Shown in pieces: positions 4,430 through 5,120 of a stretch of 5,120 nt of DNA (position 1 is its first letter; the number at the start of each line of letters is the position of its first letter). This DNA comes from an uncultured Balneolaceae bacterium. GTDB taxonomy: Bacteria > Bacteroidota > Rhodothermia > Balneolales > Balneolaceae. Position numbers and translations under genes: made by a program. The stretch lies in assembly GCA_938003885.1 (NCBI GenBank), contig CALKWT010000163.1:1-5120 (forward strand), in the 5' to 3' direction. The notes under the pieces are model-generated. The model was not told the origin of the DNA. It did no database searches and saw only the letters and a program-made list of their open reading frames with translations.

Positions 4430-5120
4430 ACCATCTGGTCGTAGGCGAGGCGGATGTTATCAGGAAGCCGGTTGTTTGTCTCTTTATGATTCACATAGGA
4501 GTTCATGTGGGTCAGGTAGGTGCAGGGTACATCCAGTTCCTGCGCGATCTCTACCGCTTCGGGAATGGTGAGATGGGTCGGGTGTTTCGGCCCCCACCGC
4601 AGTCCGCTCAGCACCACCACCTTGCTTCCTCTGATCAGCGCTTTGGTAGACTCGGGGATCTTTTTGACATCCGTGAGATAGGAGAAATCATCAATTCTGA
4701 ATCCTTGTACGGTAATCTCACCATGAAGATAGGGCAGGGGAGTTATTGTCAGATCCCTGAATGTAAAGGGGCCGTTTAACGGATGCAGATCGAGCGTGGC
4801 TGATCCGGGATATTTATCAGGCCCGAACATGTAGTCGAACCTCGTTTTGATCGATTGTAGAACCCGGGGAGAGGCGTACAGTGGAATCGCATCGTTCTGT
4901 GCATAATTGTACGCTCTTATATCATCCAGGCCAGCGATATGGTCCATATGCTCATGGGTGATCAGGATCAGGTCGAGTTTCTTAACGGAAGAGCGGATGG
5001 TCTGCAGCCTGAACTCCGGGCCTGTGTCAATAATCAGGGAAGTGTGCTCCGACTCTACCCAAACAGAACAGCGCATACGTATATTTCGCGGATCGTCATC
5101 CAACAGCTCTTCTCCAAATC
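4417..5120 (-). CDS. PhnP-like MBL-fold metal-dependent hydrolase, N-terminus beyond right edge
   Basis: This is a metallo-beta-lactamase-fold hydrolase with a two-metal centre, resembling the PhnP/RNase Z-like branch that cuts phosphodiesters; the actual substrate is unknown. Counting from the TTG at 5101-5103 as residue 1, metal ligands are H50, H52, D54 and H55 in THEHMDH, H127 in YLHGE, D145 in YLTD and H199 in YLTHM. Other family features are DPRNIRMRCSVWVE near the start, LRWGPKHPTHLTIPEA (168-183), and an end in LAYDQMVIEV before TAA (4419-4417). That TTG is not the real start. The frame stays open to the window edge (FGEELL precedes it), and relatives have roughly 25-30 more residues carrying a GTGTS-type strand. 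At least 234 residues are therefore present. It converges on manC, and the 88-base gap is filled with inverted repeats. It is not a true beta-lactamase by its motifs. Confidence 0.92.
   Translation of the reverse strand, partial: FGEELLDDDPRNIRMRCSVWVESEHTSLIIDTGPEFRLQTIRSSVKKLDLILITHEHMDHIAGLDDIRAYNYAQNDAIPLYASPRVLQSIKTRFDYMFGPDKYPGSATLDLHPLNGPFTFRDLTITPLPYLHGEITVQGFRIDDFSYLTDVKKIPESTKALIRGSKVVVLSGLRWGPKHPTHLTIPEAVEIAQELDVPCTYLTHMNSYVNHKETNNRLPDNIRLAYDQMVIEV

Noticed and set aside
4393..4779. 128-codon plus-strand open frame after manC, plus a 71-codon one at 4356-4571
   Set aside because: Both are antisense to the conserved metal-ligand motifs and C-terminus of the MBL-fold hydrolase; no family resemblance.
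1..5120. CRISPR array, insertion sequence, phage or defence system
   Set aside because: No regularly spaced direct repeats, no transposase or integrase motifs and no defence-type proteins are visible; all large frames are core housekeeping or signalling genes.

Overview
This window is ordinary chromosomal sequence of a bacterium with about 50% G+C. It most resembles the Bacteroidota/Balneolota/Rhodothermota group. That placement is an inference from three things: the RuvC C-terminal tail, weak or absent Shine-Dalgarno sequences before most genes, and the overall look of the proteins. I cannot confirm it without a search. There is no transposase, phage gene, CRISPR array, rRNA or convincing tRNA.

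Layout from left to right. Positions 1-1059 hold the end of ruvC and the complete ruvA, both on the + strand, for Holliday junction processing; ruvB is not seen. Positions 1060-1192 are a leader region with a promoter-like pair, a 13-bp palindrome in its spacer and a stable hairpin. Positions 1193-3192 hold a PhoB/PhoR-type two-component system: an OmpR-family response regulator, then a membrane histidine kinase with almost no extracytoplasmic domain. Both genes start with TTG. The 260 bases between them contain an unrecognised 58-codon open frame (1914-2090) with a coding-like G bias, plus two inverted repeats and a pair of palindromes. Positions 3255-4328 hold a mannose-1-phosphate guanylyltransferase (manC) that makes GDP-mannose for surface polysaccharide. 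Positions 4329-4416 are a short, highly structured gap between convergent genes, with a terminator-like stem. Positions 4417-5120 hold a minus-strand metallo-beta-lactamase-fold hydrolase of the PhnP-like type, whose true N-terminus lies beyond the right edge.

The genes are standard housekeeping and signalling types. ruvC-ruvA form one functional unit and the regulator and kinase another. manC and the hydrolase have no obvious functional tie to either. I do not see a clear new system. The best candidates for something undescribed are the small acidic protein encoded between regulator and kinase, the operator-like promoter arrangement upstream of the regulator, and the 13-codon frame between ruvC and ruvA whose stop overlaps the ruvA start.
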